A DNA stretch of 64,000 bases from Sphagnum compactum (taxonomy: Eukaryota > Bryophyta > Sphagnopsida > Sphagnales). The DNA lies in assembly GCA_965153455.1 (NCBI GenBank), contig OZ234502.1:5519462-5583461 (forward strand), given 5' to 3'. The notes beneath the pieces were generated by a model. The model made no database searches. It was not told the DNA's origin and saw nothing but the letters and a program-made list of their open reading frames with translations. Made by a program: the position numbers and the translations under genes. Positions 1 to 12,700 of the stretch are shown piece after piece; within the stretch, counting starts at the first letter, position 1; every line of letters begins with the position of its first letter.

Positions 1-2600
1 TTAGAACTAAAACCAAAACCAGTTTTATTTATTAGAACCAGAACCACAGGTCCTTCATAAAACTCACAGAACCACTACCAATGCTGGTGGTTACCACCTT
101 GGTAAACCTACCATCTCAAACTCATGGGCATCTTCACTTCTCTTCCCAGCTAATATGTGCAACAGCCAAAAGGAGCCTTGGAATTTAATAAGCCGATCAA
201 AAGTTTTCAAAAGTAATTTTTCTTTTAATGGGATTTACAAAAGGGGGGATTCTTTTTTCAAAAGTAATTTTTCTTTTAATGGGATTTACAAAAGGGGGGA
301 TTCTTTTTTCAAAAGTAATTTTTCTTTTAATGGGATTTACAAAAGGGGGGATTCTTTTTCCCGTGTGGATCCTCTTAGCATTCTCAGTTCACAACAAAAA
401 CAAAAGAGATAATAATCATAAGCACAATGGTTGGTTCATGCAACCTGGGGGGGAACTGGGGAAGATGATAGAAAATCAAAAAATCATTATAGAGAGAAGC
501 TGATAGCCTAAGCAACCAGAAGAATTGAGCCCTAAAGAAAGCTATACTGTAAGCACCACATGTTAGCTGCACCATAGCAAGCCAAGGCTCTCTCATTACT
601 AATACAAAAAAATGAGGGGCTTGTCTGCTTCCCTTGAATCAAAGGAAATGAGTTTGTTTTTCTCTTGTCTTGTTGACCTTTAGAAGAAAGGTCAATACTC
701 TACCCCAACACTTACTTGTATCTTGTGGTCAAACCCAAGATGTTGGCAGGTAAAAATCTTTAAATTAGTTCTTGAGAGTCATTATGCTCAAGCATGCAAC
801 AATCCCAGGACTGAGAGGATCATAAACACCCTACTTACTGACTGATTCTCTCTCCTTATAAAGGGTATAAGGAGCTAGTAAGGTTTTTTTTTTAGTGTAG
901 TTGGAGGGCACATTCCTTACCATAACTTTCCATCCATGAAGGGCAGTTGTTCTAAAAAGCATAGATGTTTATGCTTTTCCGAACACCTGCCCTTCCCTTT
1001 TTCTTTTCTTTTTAAAAATTATCCCATGATACCCAGTGGATATCACAGGAAAAAAATGTCTTGTATCAAAATCCTACAGGTGTTTACACAAAGGAAAGCT
1101 TGTGGTCTAGGGCCAGGGCTTTACCTACCACTAAACCTAAATACACTCAGTCAAGACCACATTACGGAGAACACCTCGTCAGAAAGGTGAGCACTACCAA
1201 AATGGGGTACATTTCTGGCTGTATGGCTGTGAGTAGCCTACCAACATAACAATTTGTGAGTGCCCTGCAAACTGGCTTTTGCAAATGAGTTCCATGCATA
1301 CTCAAATCTAAAAAACAGGGATTTTATTATTCTAAAAAATGTTACATATCTAGACTTGTAAGTACTTCATTTGGTATGGCAGGCCAAGGCTCAGAATGGT
1401 GAATCAACCTTCAACACTGAAGGCTTGATTGAAACAGCAAATAACTAGGTTATGCAGGCCATTGTAAACCTCGTAGCAAGTTTGCTACTTCAATTTGGGC
1501 TTTTTAATTGAATGCTATTATAAATTGGACTCAACTTGTAAAAGGGCCCAATAAAAGTGCTCAGTATTTATATTGGGTTGCAAGTGAGTTTTTATTTTTT
1601 GTTGTCTGGCTCATTTTAGGCCGAATGTTTTTGTAGCTTCATCAACTCCAATTCCCCAGTGAAAATTGGGTTGTGGTGAGTTTTGTTTCATGTCCAGCTC
1701 ATTTGAGGCCAGAAAACACTTGGATTTCCATCAATCCGGATCCCCCGGGTTCAAATTCTTGACTTTAGAGCATAATTGAGGTCAGGCACAAAGAAAATGC
1801 AGTCTAGTGAATGGTGACAGAAGTTGTAGGATGAGAGAAAAGTCAGGTAAAGGGAGTGGGGACCATGGGCTATACTGAATGGGAAGTACCCACAAAATCT
1901 GATCACATGAGTGAAAGATCTTCTACTGGCACCAAACATCATTACCTCCACCTTCTTGTTGTTCCCATACCTTTCATCATCACAAGCACAGACCATAATG
2001 TATATACAGTAACCTGTTTTGTAGTCATCCCCAATATGCTCCTTGTTCTTTAGGTCGGCAGCATTGCTGAACTCTCTCCATCTGTTGAACCAGCAGCACC
2101 CACCTAAGATCATTCTTGTTCCAAGTTTGAGTATCAAAACACACATTTGGTGTTCAGTGTAACTAACAAGTCAATTATTGTAGACCCTTTGTGTTCATTG
2201 TCCATATCAACAAATGGGAGGTGAATTTTTTTTTGGTAGGTTAGGGTTTACACATCAATTTTTCAACTGAGTTCCTGGTAGGTCTTATCTAGTCTCTTGG
2301 AGGAAGCTAGAAAATTCTCCAACAATAAATGGAGTAAAATAGAGACAAGAATGGCCATTATCATAGTTCCTTTACCATTCCAGCAGTAATTAAATTAATT
2401 TTTTATAATTTTCCTTTTTTCTCAAAATTAGCTGCTCGCAATGCCATGAAAATAAATTTAATTTTTACATTATTATTTATTGCCTACCCTAAAGCTTGGC
2501 GGTGTGGTGTGCTTTAAGTAGTGCAAAATTACTTGACAATTTATTTCCCACCTCAACTGCAAGAATTTCAGGATATTTTTATTTTTACTTCCAAAGCCCC
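1..2600. other. Intergenic, no gene recognised
   Basis: AT-rich sequence with many stop codons. The first 60 bases are a degenerate AACCAAAACCAG-like run. The longest open frame (1751-2146, minus, 131 codons) has no motif I recognise and reads as chance. The only structured element is the 51-bp tandem repeat at 208-358, listed separately. Confidence 0.6.
208..358. repeat. 51-bp minisatellite, three copies
   Basis: Three head-to-tail units begin at 208, 259 and 310, each starting CAAAAGTAATTTTTC and ending in a G6 run followed by ATTC and a T tract. The copies are nearly identical, so the expansion is recent. Because 51 is divisible by three, the frame stays open and a 17-residue repeat appears in translation; this is a by-product, since neither flank continues as coding sequence. 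Confidence 0.9.
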
Positions 2601-3480
2601 AAAAAATATTTATATATATATATCAAGAAAATGCTGAAATAGTAAAGGTAGTCTGGTAAATTACCTCTATTTGCTAATATCCTGTGTTCTTTATGTCCCA
2701 GAGGCCGCAGAGTTTGGCTCTGAATGTGAGAGTTGGCTCTCCCCAGAATGATATTCTGATGTGAGAATAACTTATTAGTTGCTACACAACCCATTCACAA
2801 GCATTCTGGCAAAAAGAGACTCGGGAAATAAAGTTTTTCTGGTGTCGGAAAAGACAAAGTCAAGATCTATGGGGATTCTCACACCACCAGATAACTCAAT
2901 TTCCGCGGTGTTTTTGCAGCAGAGCTCTGCCACACAACCTTGATGTGTTGTAGAATCCAGAAGATGTACTACTCTGGACGTTATCATACTTGAATATGGG
3001 GAGGCCTCTCCTCGGGTCTGGTCTTTCTTTGCATTCACTATTCCCACATGAAGTAGCAAATGCCCCCCCAACACTTTTATAGCAGACTCATTGTTTAGAG
3101 CATATAAACAGACACCAAAGGACAAAATGCACATAGTCAGTTCCACCAAGCTATGAAAATCCTCGAGTGGAAGGACATAGGATCAGGCCTGATAACTTGG
3201 GGGAGATCCCAGGAGAACCTCGGAAGAAAACATAATTATGGTCAAGAGGGGCCACCCATATTGAGGGACCACCGTAAAAGAATCTGGCCAGCAGTCGAAC
3301 CAGGCCTATAGATTTCTGTAACTCAGAGTACAATGAATTAAAAGCATGCCAAAAGGAAGCAGTGTCGTTTCAAAGACCTTCAAAGATTGGATAATTATGG
3401 TGGAAAGAAAGCCAATTTACAGTGGACATCCGACCACATTGTAGAGCACAATGAAGCGCAGGTGGTCATAATGACCTATG
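2601..3480. other. Unassigned segment with two adjacent minus-strand open frames
   Basis: Two abutting open frames on the minus strand (2775-3149, 124 codons; 3151-3333, 60 codons) lie in a slightly GC-richer stretch. I see no known domain and no good splice structure. The stretch directly abuts the LTR-like repeat starting near 3480, so it is more likely old retroelement sequence than a gene. Confidence 0.3.
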
Positions 3481-3860
3481 AGTCCTTTTTAAGGGCCTAA
3501 AGTATAAGATAAAGCCCTAGAGTGAGGTCATTAACCCTAGGGCTTTGCCCAAAATAACAAGCTTGGGACAAGGGGGTAGTAACTGATTCTGGCCCCACAT
3601 TTTGGGAATATCCCCAACCCATGGCCTTATACACATCACAAAGCACTAGGCAAACTTTATAATGAACCTAAACACATTTACACCACATGCAATGCATAGG
3701 AGGGGCAGGGTTCTTGCACCTACTCCTTAAGAGTGGGAGGAACCTTAGCCTACATGTAGGCATAAGATCCATTGTCCTTTTAAGAAGGGATATTCATGAA
3801 ATATAAGGTGCCCTCCAAGTACAATAGGAAATTTCTCGGAGCCCTTTACAAATTCCCCAA
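3480..3860 (+). repeat. Dispersed LTR-like repeat, copy A
   Basis: This stretch shares ordered motifs with 29850-30370 and 39660-40020: a 'GGTTCTTGCACCTACTCC' block, an ATAAGATCC block, and a TATA-like 'AATATAAGGTGCCCTC' block near 3800-3815. The TATA-like box followed by a conserved tail suggests a retrotransposon LTR. No internal coding region, primer-binding site or paired LTR could be placed, so it is called LTR-like only. This copy lacks the MITE that interrupts the 30-kb copy. Confidence 0.5.
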
Positions 3861-6280
3861 ATCGGAATATGATCAAACTGTAAAGACACCAAAAGAAAGG
3901 CTGGTTACTTGCATGCCCATCATCAGCATCATCAGTCTGGTGTAGCTTCCATACTCATTGTCAAGATCTCTCATCATTAGAATCTGGATTGTATGACTGA
4001 GAAGGCACCCTGAGTTGTAAGCTACCTAGTCACTTGGACTGACTGTAAAATTTAATTGTTTCCTAAACATCAGAATCTGAATAATAACTTAGTCCCTTGC
4101 AATTTTATAGAAGATGTTCAATCAATCACTTGTGAAAATCAAACCTCAACTGTGGTCCATGTATTTTGCAACTTTGTAACCTCGTTATTCAAAGTCAGCC
4201 TCTCATTCTCTTGAAATGCTTTTGCTAAGTAGTCAGTGGCCCTCTTATGACTACAAAAGTTGCACATATACAACATTGGATTGGAGGGTTAGTTTCACAA
4301 TGCACAATGCAAAGCATGTGTGTATACGAAGCTTTAAAATAGATAAGATGTAAATCAAGCACTTCACTTCTTGCTTGCTTGCATGGTATGTATGTGCCAG
4401 CAAGAGCAGAATTAGTGAGCTAGCAAGGCCCTATTATCTTCATTTGTGTCTAACTCCTCAATCCTACCATACCAAATTCTTGATACGAGCAAGCAACAAG
4501 AAAGGCTCAGATGGGGCAGGAGTTGGAAAAAGAGTAGAATAAAACTTGGGTTTTACGATTGTGAGTATATTCAAACAAGTCATATTGGACATATCCAGCC
4601 ACTATAATGGCAAGTGATAGACCAATGTCTGATATGACTACAATCATGTAACAGATCCACATCAGCATTGGATACAACTTCAACAACAACTATGATGATG
4701 AGTATGATCATAAAACAATGTGTCACCATGTGATTGTGTGGTTGAATTTTTCACTTGTAACCAAACAACAAACCTGATCTAACACATGTCTACATTGTAT
4801 TGTCATCATTGAGATGTTAGCATAGATTGACCATTTAGATTTGAATAGATATGTGCATAGATCAAGCCATGCAAGTTACACACATGTTTTGAAACTTTGT
4901 CAAGTCATTTCATAATTTTGTGAAAGTGCCCAATGCAATTTAAATGGCTTATGTTTTAAATAATTTTGACAAATCAAAATAGATCTTTTCATTTTTTGTA
5001 TTGACACATGTAAATATATGGTTTGGTTGGTCTTATTAAATCATATATATATATATATATAACATCCCACATTACTACTTATGATATAGTGTACTAAAAA
5101 TAAATCTCCCAAATTTTATTGGTAAAATAGTTAATTTGAATACCAATGCATGTGCTTTTCCACATCATGTGTACACATTGAAAATACAATTACACTATAC
5201 CTATCTCATGGAAATGTGGGGAATTAATAAATAAAATGCGTCATAAAATCAGGGAGTTAGATTGTAATTGTAAGTTAGTTGCAAGATGAACATTTACACA
5301 ATAAAATGTACACATCATATATATAATTGTAATCAACCATGTTTAACTTTGTTGGCAAGTTGCACTTTAGTAGCATGTGATGACTTCATTACAACCAGGG
5401 TAGATGTAGCACCCAATCAACAACTATTTTGTAATTAGTGTATGACCTTGACACATACAATCATGCCACATGTATGCATTTTCACCACCCATTATCTATG
5501 AAATTTTCAACTTGTTTACAACTAGTTGTCAACTATGATTCCCATTGATTCAACTAATTATGCCACTAGGTTGCCACTATATAAATATTATTTTTCCATT
5601 ATTTTGCAACTATTGTTCAACCTTTTTATTAGTAATTTTCCACTACATTGCAACTCACAACATCATGTTGCCTTACAAACCTATCAAACCATAGAATTCA
5701 TTAAAGGTGAAAGTTTACTTTTGAAGTGAAATTAAAGTAATGTGTATACAAATTCAATTAAGGTATACATATGGATCTACCTTTATATGCCTTGATGTCT
5801 TACGCCCTAAATGTCAGAATTTTTTCATTAACAAATTCTAATTCCTTTAAGTTGACCATGGGCCTATGCTTATTATACAAAAATTCAATATGAACTACAA
5901 AGGATAATTTATTTATTTTCTAATGACTAACATGTAATAAAATCTAAACCAAATTAACCAAATTAACTAAGCCAACATGTGGACAACTAATGTGCAACTA
6001 GATTTCAACTTGGAATTTGAAATTTGAAAATATGAAATTTGGGTGGGAAACTCTCAAGCAAGTGACACATGGTAGTAAATCAGCAAGTCTCCCCCTTTGC
6101 ATCAATGACTTTCATGTACCTATGCCTATTATAAAAAAACTCAAGATGAACTAAAAAGGAGAAGGTTTTTTTTTCTAAACATTTAATGCATTTCTTAGTC
6201 TTTTGATGATGCAATTATCATATCATGTGTTAAATAACTAAATTTTTGTTTGTTTTTCTAGTTCAAAAGTACAATTGAAA
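3861..6280. other. AT-rich intergenic, nothing recognised
   Basis: No coding frame above about 67 codons and no domain. It contains an (AT)n microsatellite at about 5043-5060 and frequent short 'AGTTGCAA' and 'ACATGT' words, but no clear tandem structure. Confidence 0.6.
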
Positions 6281-6283
6281 GGT

Positions 6284-6530
6284 TGTTACAAATTTATTTA
6301 TTTATTTTAAAAATTTGGAGGTTAAAAGTTTTTATTCTTAGAGGTTGAAAGTTTTTGTTCTTATTCTGGAGGTTGAAGGTGTTGTTGTTATTGGAGGTTG
6401 AAAGTTTTTGTTCTTATTTTTAGAGGTTGAAGGTGTTCTTGTTCTTGGAGGTTGATGGTTTTTACTTTTAGAAGTTAAAAGTTTTTTATTTTTGTTGTTG
6501 GAGGTTGAAGGTTTTTATTCTTGTTTGTGA
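6284..6530. repeat. Degenerate ~27-bp minisatellite (GGAGGTTGAAAGTTTTT type)
   Basis: About nine diverged units of the form GGAGGTTGAAAGTTTTTGTTCTTAT run across this interval, spaced roughly 25-35 bases. Units differ by substitutions and small indels, so the array is old. It gives a strong G/T against A/C strand asymmetry. No gene overlaps it. Confidence 0.75.
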
Positions 6531-6816
6531 TCTATGTTTTGTGAAATGTTTATTTGTATTATAATGTTTGAATCCATCAAAATTAAAGTTATGCATACAA
6601 GGTAAGGTTCTTTCAAAGTAAAATGGTGGTTTTGTTTTTAAATCTAGTCTTGAGTTTTAAAGCATGTGCATGTGATGTATAATTTGGTTAGGTTGCTAAT
6701 AACTATGTTATTGAATGTGTTATTGTTTGTTATGTAATAATCCAAACCAATACATCCAAGAAAAAAATTCCAAAACAATAAAGGTATGATGAATTCTAAC
6801 CTCAATACTCCAAGTA

Positions 6817-7499
6817 TAGTAAACCCCCTTTATAATCACGCCCATTTTAGTCACATTCTTGTTTGTGTTAAACATTTTTTGGTAACCATCCATTTTAGTA
6901 AAAAACACCATTCTATAAAGTCACTATCACATTCGTTAGTAGCACAAAATATTTACAAAACTTTCTTTGTAAATGTGACTATAGTGGGGAAAATCTAAGG
7001 CAAATATTAGGGTTTTGTAAATTGTAGTTCCCTTTGGCAATATTTGTGTTGTTTTGTGTTCAAGTTGTGCAAACTAACAACAATGAATCTAGTTGAAGAG
7101 AAAAGAAAAAACACCTTTCTAGTGCAAACAAGCAAAAGATATGCAAACTTGCTAAGAAAGCAGAAAATGTTAATTAAAAAAATCTAGTTGACAAGATACA
7201 CAAGCTAATAGTGAAGGAGTTCAAACTCAATGTAAATTGTCACATTAAAATAGGCAAAAATCACAACCTTCTTTAAGTTTAGTAATACATAGTAGTGTTT
7301 AGAATAACCCATGTAGGAAATTTAAACAATTGACATCTTTATTTTAGGATAACCAGGTTGTTTTGTAAGGTTTTTTTTGCCCATAGTCACAATCTTGTAA
7401 TAGTTTATATGGAATGTGACTAGACATGTTTAAATCACAATTCGTTAGTGTCACAAAAAAAGTGGTCACCGAAGGTGTGATTATAAAGGGAGTTCGCTG
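6817..7499. mobile_element. Pogo/mariner-type MITE, 683 bp, TA target duplication
   Basis: The left end reads TAGTAAACCCCCTTTATAAT at 6817 and the reverse complement of the right end reads CAGCGAACTCCCTTTATAAT at 7499. Over 26 bases they differ at about five positions, mostly C/T or G/A transitions. A TA dinucleotide flanks both sides (6815-6816 and 7500-7501). A CAGYRAAC-type terminus with TA target site is characteristic of Tc1/mariner and pogo superfamily elements. A second related block (ATTCGTTAGT followed by CACAAAA) occurs near both ends (about 6930 and 7440). No transposase is visible inside, so it is non-autonomous. A CENP-B-like pogo relic lies in the same window at 57.6-60.9 kb, but I saw no shared sequence proving that it mobilised this element. 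Confidence 0.8.
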
Positions 7500-7501
7500 T
7501 A

Positions 7502-9280
7502 TGTGATGCATTTTATTTTGAAAATCACCATTATATGTAATTGTAGCTTATTATGGTTTGGTTTATATTAATGTTATATATGTTGCATTTAGTGATAAAT
7601 AAATTATATTAATCACATTGTAGTTGTAAATAGTTTTATTTAAGTTGAATGGATGGAAATTTATATATATTTTGCATTGTAATGTTATGTATATGTTATT
7701 GATCTCATTTCACATGTGGTTTGAATATCATAATATGACAACAAATTTCAAGCAAACAAGGTGGAATGAAAAAAATATGGCTCAAGTTCCATTTCAACAA
7801 AAATAAAAGAAAACATTAATTTATAAAAGCATAATTTTTTAAATGAAAATATTTGATTAATCTGATGGTTCATCATCTTTGTGATGACCTTTTGTTTAGG
7901 TAGAGGAAAACTTTTATTATAAATAGCTTGGGCAATATATTTAAATTTTTAATCAAATTGTATTTCAATAATTTTTTTAAAAATGTTCTTGTAATGCATT
8001 TTCCAACTTTGAATGTCAATCAATATAATTATAGATCCATTTTATGTTCATAAATAATGATGGAATGCAATTTTATCATAATTTGCCATTTGGACAATGA
8101 TAATGTGTGTGCAAGCTTTACACATTTGCATTATGGGTTCCAATTTAGTTATCCAATAGTACTAAAATCAATCGCCCTAAAACTACATTAGAATCCATAA
8201 TGAAACACTTAGTTGCAAAGGACATCAACAAATTTCATCCATGAATGAAAAATCACACAAGCATTAAGTTCATTGACATGGATGAATGAAAATCATGCAG
8301 TAGTTTGTTGATGGATAAATGAAAAATCACACAAATATTAGGTTCATCAATGGATGAATTTGCCTAGTAATTATTTCATAATAAATTCACCTAGTTGCCA
8401 TTTGCAAATTGGGTACATTGGAGTTACACACAAATAATACCTTGTGCTAACATCATGAATTGTCACATAATTACCAATTAGTTGCAACCATTAATGTGTT
8501 TTCACCACACCCATAGTTGCAAAGAAGTTGCAACAAAAATCAGTTCAAAATTCATCGTTGATGGATGAATGGATGAAAAGCAATGTCAACATGACAAAGT
8601 TACAATTCGGTATTTGCAAATTGGTTACATTGGAGTTGCATAATAATTGTTCTGCATAGTTGCAACTAAGTTGCATGAATTGCATACATATATGGTTCCA
8701 CATATGATGAGTTGCATCTATTGCAATTCATGTAATTTATTTGATAACACTCATGCCATAAAAATACACTAAATTGTAATGAAGTTGCAAGGTTAGTTGC
8801 AAAATCATCTTATTTCTCATAGTGTATGCCATATACATTACACCTCGTTTACACATGATAATTTTTTTTGAGATTTTGAAACTTTGAGACATATTTTGAA
8901 AACTATCTAAAATTTTCAAATTTTACATCTCTAACATTGTGAGTTTTTTTTAATGTGGGTTATATCTTATTATCATCTCAATATTTTACCATAATTTTAT
9001 TTATTTATTAAGAGAGTCTTTATTCTAGTCCTTTGGAAAGTTGTCACTATCTAATGTAATCACTATTCAAGTTCAAAAGTCTTTTACTAAAACCAATACT
9101 TAAATTAAATTAGATAAACATGTAACTTGAATTGCTCAACATTCATACTAGTCATTTTGCACAACTTTCTATGATTATGATATTCTCACATGACAATGCA
9201 TAAATTACGTACAATTTTTGACAATTTTCATTAGGATTTAACATGGTAATTTCTTAATTTATTGTGATTGCACCCTCGAC
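7502..9280. other. AT-rich intergenic with short degenerate repeats
   Basis: No gene. 8225-8361 has two to three diverged ~68-base units containing 'GATGAATGAAAAATCACACAA'-like words. 8500-8830 is unusually rich in GTTGCA and its variants. Neither is a clean array. Confidence 0.5.
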
Positions 9281-9550
9281 TTATAGGTAGGTTGGTGATG
9301 ATAGGTAGGGTAAGGTTGTTAATTAAAAGGTAAGTAGTTAATACTAAGTAGATATATAAGATTTTTTTGGTTGGTAGTAGGTAGGTAGGTAGGTAGGGGG
9401 TTGGTAATATATAGATAGATGTTAGGTAATAGTTAGTTTTGGGGTTGATTCGATAAAAGGTCAGTAGGTTATATGCAGGTAGATTGGGGGTTGGTCTTTA
9501 ATAAGGAAGTAAGTAGGTGATTAATAGGAGGGCATGTTGTAAGTAGGTAG
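9281..9550. repeat. Degenerate TAGG/GTAGGT simple-sequence tract
   Basis: The plus strand is dominated by GGTAGGT, GTTGGT and TAGGTAGG words, with a pure (TAGG)n core near 9376-9398. The tract is G/T-rich on one strand. It resembles a decayed tetranucleotide array. Confidence 0.65.
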
Positions 9551-9667
9551 GCATATCAAAATATTAATTACTTACCTATTTAAATTCTCCCTACTTAATT
9601 ATGTAATTTAAAAAGATGTGAAATAAACATGTTTATAACAATATGTTGAATTCTTTTATTACTTCAT

Positions 9668-9740
9668 ATGAAGGTGTAGTGCATTGGTTGAAAACTTGGT
9701 TTTTTTTTGTGGAGGTGAGGAGTTCAACTCCCACTGATGA
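9668..9740 (+). mobile_element. tRNA-like SINE head (Pol III box remnant), copy 1
   Basis: GTAGTGCATTGGTTGAAAAC (A-box-like region) is followed about 35-45 bases later by GAGTTCAACTCCC, a near match to the tRNA B box GGTTCGANTCC with the stem CTCC/GGAG retained. The arrangement recalls the modules at 17.6 and 36.0 kb. It does not fold into a complete tRNA, so a SINE or tRNA-derived relic is the better call. Confidence 0.4.
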
Positions 9741-12700
9741 CATCTTAATTAGGGTCTACATGATAGGTAAGTAGGCTAGGATATGTATGCTAAGGTAGGT
9801 AGCCTAGGTACCTATTTTCATGCTATATATATATATACCATCACTATAATCATCGAAAGTGGCATAGGACTGAGGACATAAACAATCGCATGGACACAAT
9901 TAGATGGCATTAATAATGAGTCTAGACAAATTTATTAAATAGTCGTTGTCACTATGGCATATATGACTAATGTTTGTGGTCATGGATGGAATCATGGATG
10001 CCAACTTTTGGCATAATGTATGGCTACCTTTTGCTCTTGGTTGTTGATTTTGTTGTCAATTGATCATTTCCATCAATAACCTACAATATGAAAGTGTATT
10101 TAAGATTTTGTATTTTGAATATCACCAAATTTTGCTAAATATATTTATGGACTATCACCACTTGAGCAACATCACAAAATTGAAAAAAAAAAAAAAAAAA
10201 AAAACTAAGAAAATGTGTGTCAAATGAAACATATGTTTAATACATTAGTTCATCATCAACATGCCATCAACATTGAATAATGTCAACACATTTAAATGTG
10301 CTTCATTTGTTGTTTAGGTTTAAAATTTAATGCATATACATGTTGTAACTAAACTAACCATGTTTTTGGGTTTTTAACCACCAAAATGAAACACTTAATC
10401 ATATTTTGGCAAAAAATCATTTTATATTTAAAAAGTCACCAAATTTAGCCTTTTTTCCTTTTTAAGGGGAACATGTCACCACAAATATGTACACTAGTTA
10501 CTATTTTAATGGTTTTATACAAAATCATCACCAATTAAATTTAAATCTATGTGGGGTGCTTGCCACAATTGTTACATTATAAAATTGGGAAAAACAAATT
10601 GGGTTAAGCCTTTCATGTTGCAAGGCAAACTTGGGCTAGTGACTTCTAAAAATGACAATGAAACATGATTCCTAGTACTAATCGAGTCAAAAGCTTGATA
10701 AGGAATTAAGTCAAATGAAAATATAAAACAAAGCACAAGCTAAGAAGAATGCAACCCTCACCCACTAAAAGTTTTTGGGGTCAAGGGGAGACACTTTGAG
10801 GACTTTCAACATGAATTCCCAAAGTGAAAATTTGGACCCTTAGAAAGTCTCAAACGTTCAAAGTATGATTTGAGGGTTCAAACCTTAAGAAAATGGAGTG
10901 ATTGAAATCATTAGGAAGTTTTCAATGAGAATTCTACGAGAAAGTTGGTTCATGTTCTCAAAAAGAGTTGTTTTTTAAAAAATTTACTAGGGTTTGAAAG
11001 CTTAGGACACAAATTGCCAAATGTACGTAGTCTTGCCCATTTGGAACTCAATTTTGAAGTGCATATAATTAGGGAGTTTGGTATGACATTAAAACATTTT
11101 GAACAATTGGGGTTATAAGAAAACTATCTTACATGTCCCAACCAGTTGTGTTTGCCATGAATGTTGAGTCTCCAAAGTTGTGGGACACTTGAAAGTTTTT
11201 CAAGAGTTGAAAATTTTCTAGGTTGGGATTGGAAGTTTTGATCCATACCTAGGGGCATTCCAAACCCTAGGGATGCATAAAAAAAATCATGGTGCTTTTT
11301 TTCAAGTCTAAGCTGCCATGTTCCATAAATACCCAACCTAATCATGAAACCATGACCGGTAAATCGCATTGGATTCACCATGGCTCAAATTTGAAAGGAG
11401 GCACCACCATCCTTCTTATAATAAATTTTGGATTTATTCATGCATCAAAGTGGTCATTTTTTTTTAGACTCACAAAAGGAACTCCCAAAATTGTGACATT
11501 TTCATCTTGAATATTTGGAACATCAGTTAATTAGATTTTGAAACATGTTTATTTTGAAGTTACCCTATAACTTTTGTTGAAACCTTTCCAATGAGCTGAG
11601 GTTCACTTGATTTTGAAGTGATTTTGATCCCCACATTGATTTCTAAACATTCTACACACTTCTCCCAATTCCCAAAGTGGGAGTTGATCCCAAGAATCTT
11701 TAAAATGCCTCCCCTTGATTCTTAAAGTTTTTCCACTACAAGTATTTGGAATGCGTTGTAAAAGACTTGAAAGCCTTGTGCATGCCCTGTAGCTATTTGA
11801 ACTTGGGGGTTAAAAGAATGTGCAAGAACATCAATATGGGACTAGGATGAGGTCTTCAAAGTTGAGTTCATAGACATGTGAAAATGCACACACCAAAGGA
11901 AAATGATAGTTTACACATTTGAAATGAAATTGGGTCACAAACTTGCTTTGGATTCATTACACTCACATGACTTGGACTTGGAAAAAGTCACCATTTCTTC
12001 CCTTATAGTTTACTTTGTGACTAACCATGTAGGTTGCATTGAAATGGCCATAATTCCTAGGAGTCCCAAAATAGATTCTCAAAATTAAGGCATGTAGTGT
12101 CCCAAAATTTTGAAACTTCATACCTCCCTCAAATTAGGTTTGTCTTGGACATGCAACCACATTGTTTAGCAACCACTCTAAAGATTTAAGGTGATGTTAA
12201 AAGAATGTTGAAAGACTATGTTGAAACTTTGGAGGACTTAAACAAATAACCCTTGTTAAAATCTTTTAAAACTTGTGTTGCATGCTTTGATTAAAGGTTG
12301 ATTGACTCATGTTCCTTGGGTTTTAATGGTCAGGAGTCAAATTATCAATTTGATTTCACACCCTTTTTTTGGCCACTCAACTCCTAGTTCACAACTTCAA
12401 ATGGAGAATGTAAGCTTAGTTTCAATATCTACACTTTGAGATCTTTCCAACAATATGTTCCAAGGACTCAATTTGGACCACATCTATTACCTACCTTTTT
12501 GTCCCAAACAATTTGGGACTTTGAGTTGCAAATAATTCCCACTTGGGAATGCTTGGAACTCACCTCCTTTGCATTTTCCCACACTTGTGGGATTGTGCAT
12601 GAGTGTTATAATTAGGACACTATTTTGGTTTGCTCCACTTGCCATGAACCTTTAGTCCTAGTTACAACTCATTTCCACTTGGAAACATCTAGCTTCCTTC

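Noticed and set aside
1751-2146. 131-codon minus-strand open frame
   Set aside because: No recognisable domain, no splice or promoter context, and composition like its surroundings.
2775-3333. Two adjoining minus-strand frames as a gene
   Set aside because: No family recognised; they abut an LTR-like repeat, so retroelement debris is likelier.
9668-9740. Functional tRNA gene
   Set aside because: A- and B-box-like words are present, but no acceptor stem or full cloverleaf can be drawn; the same holds for 17.6 and 36.0 kb.
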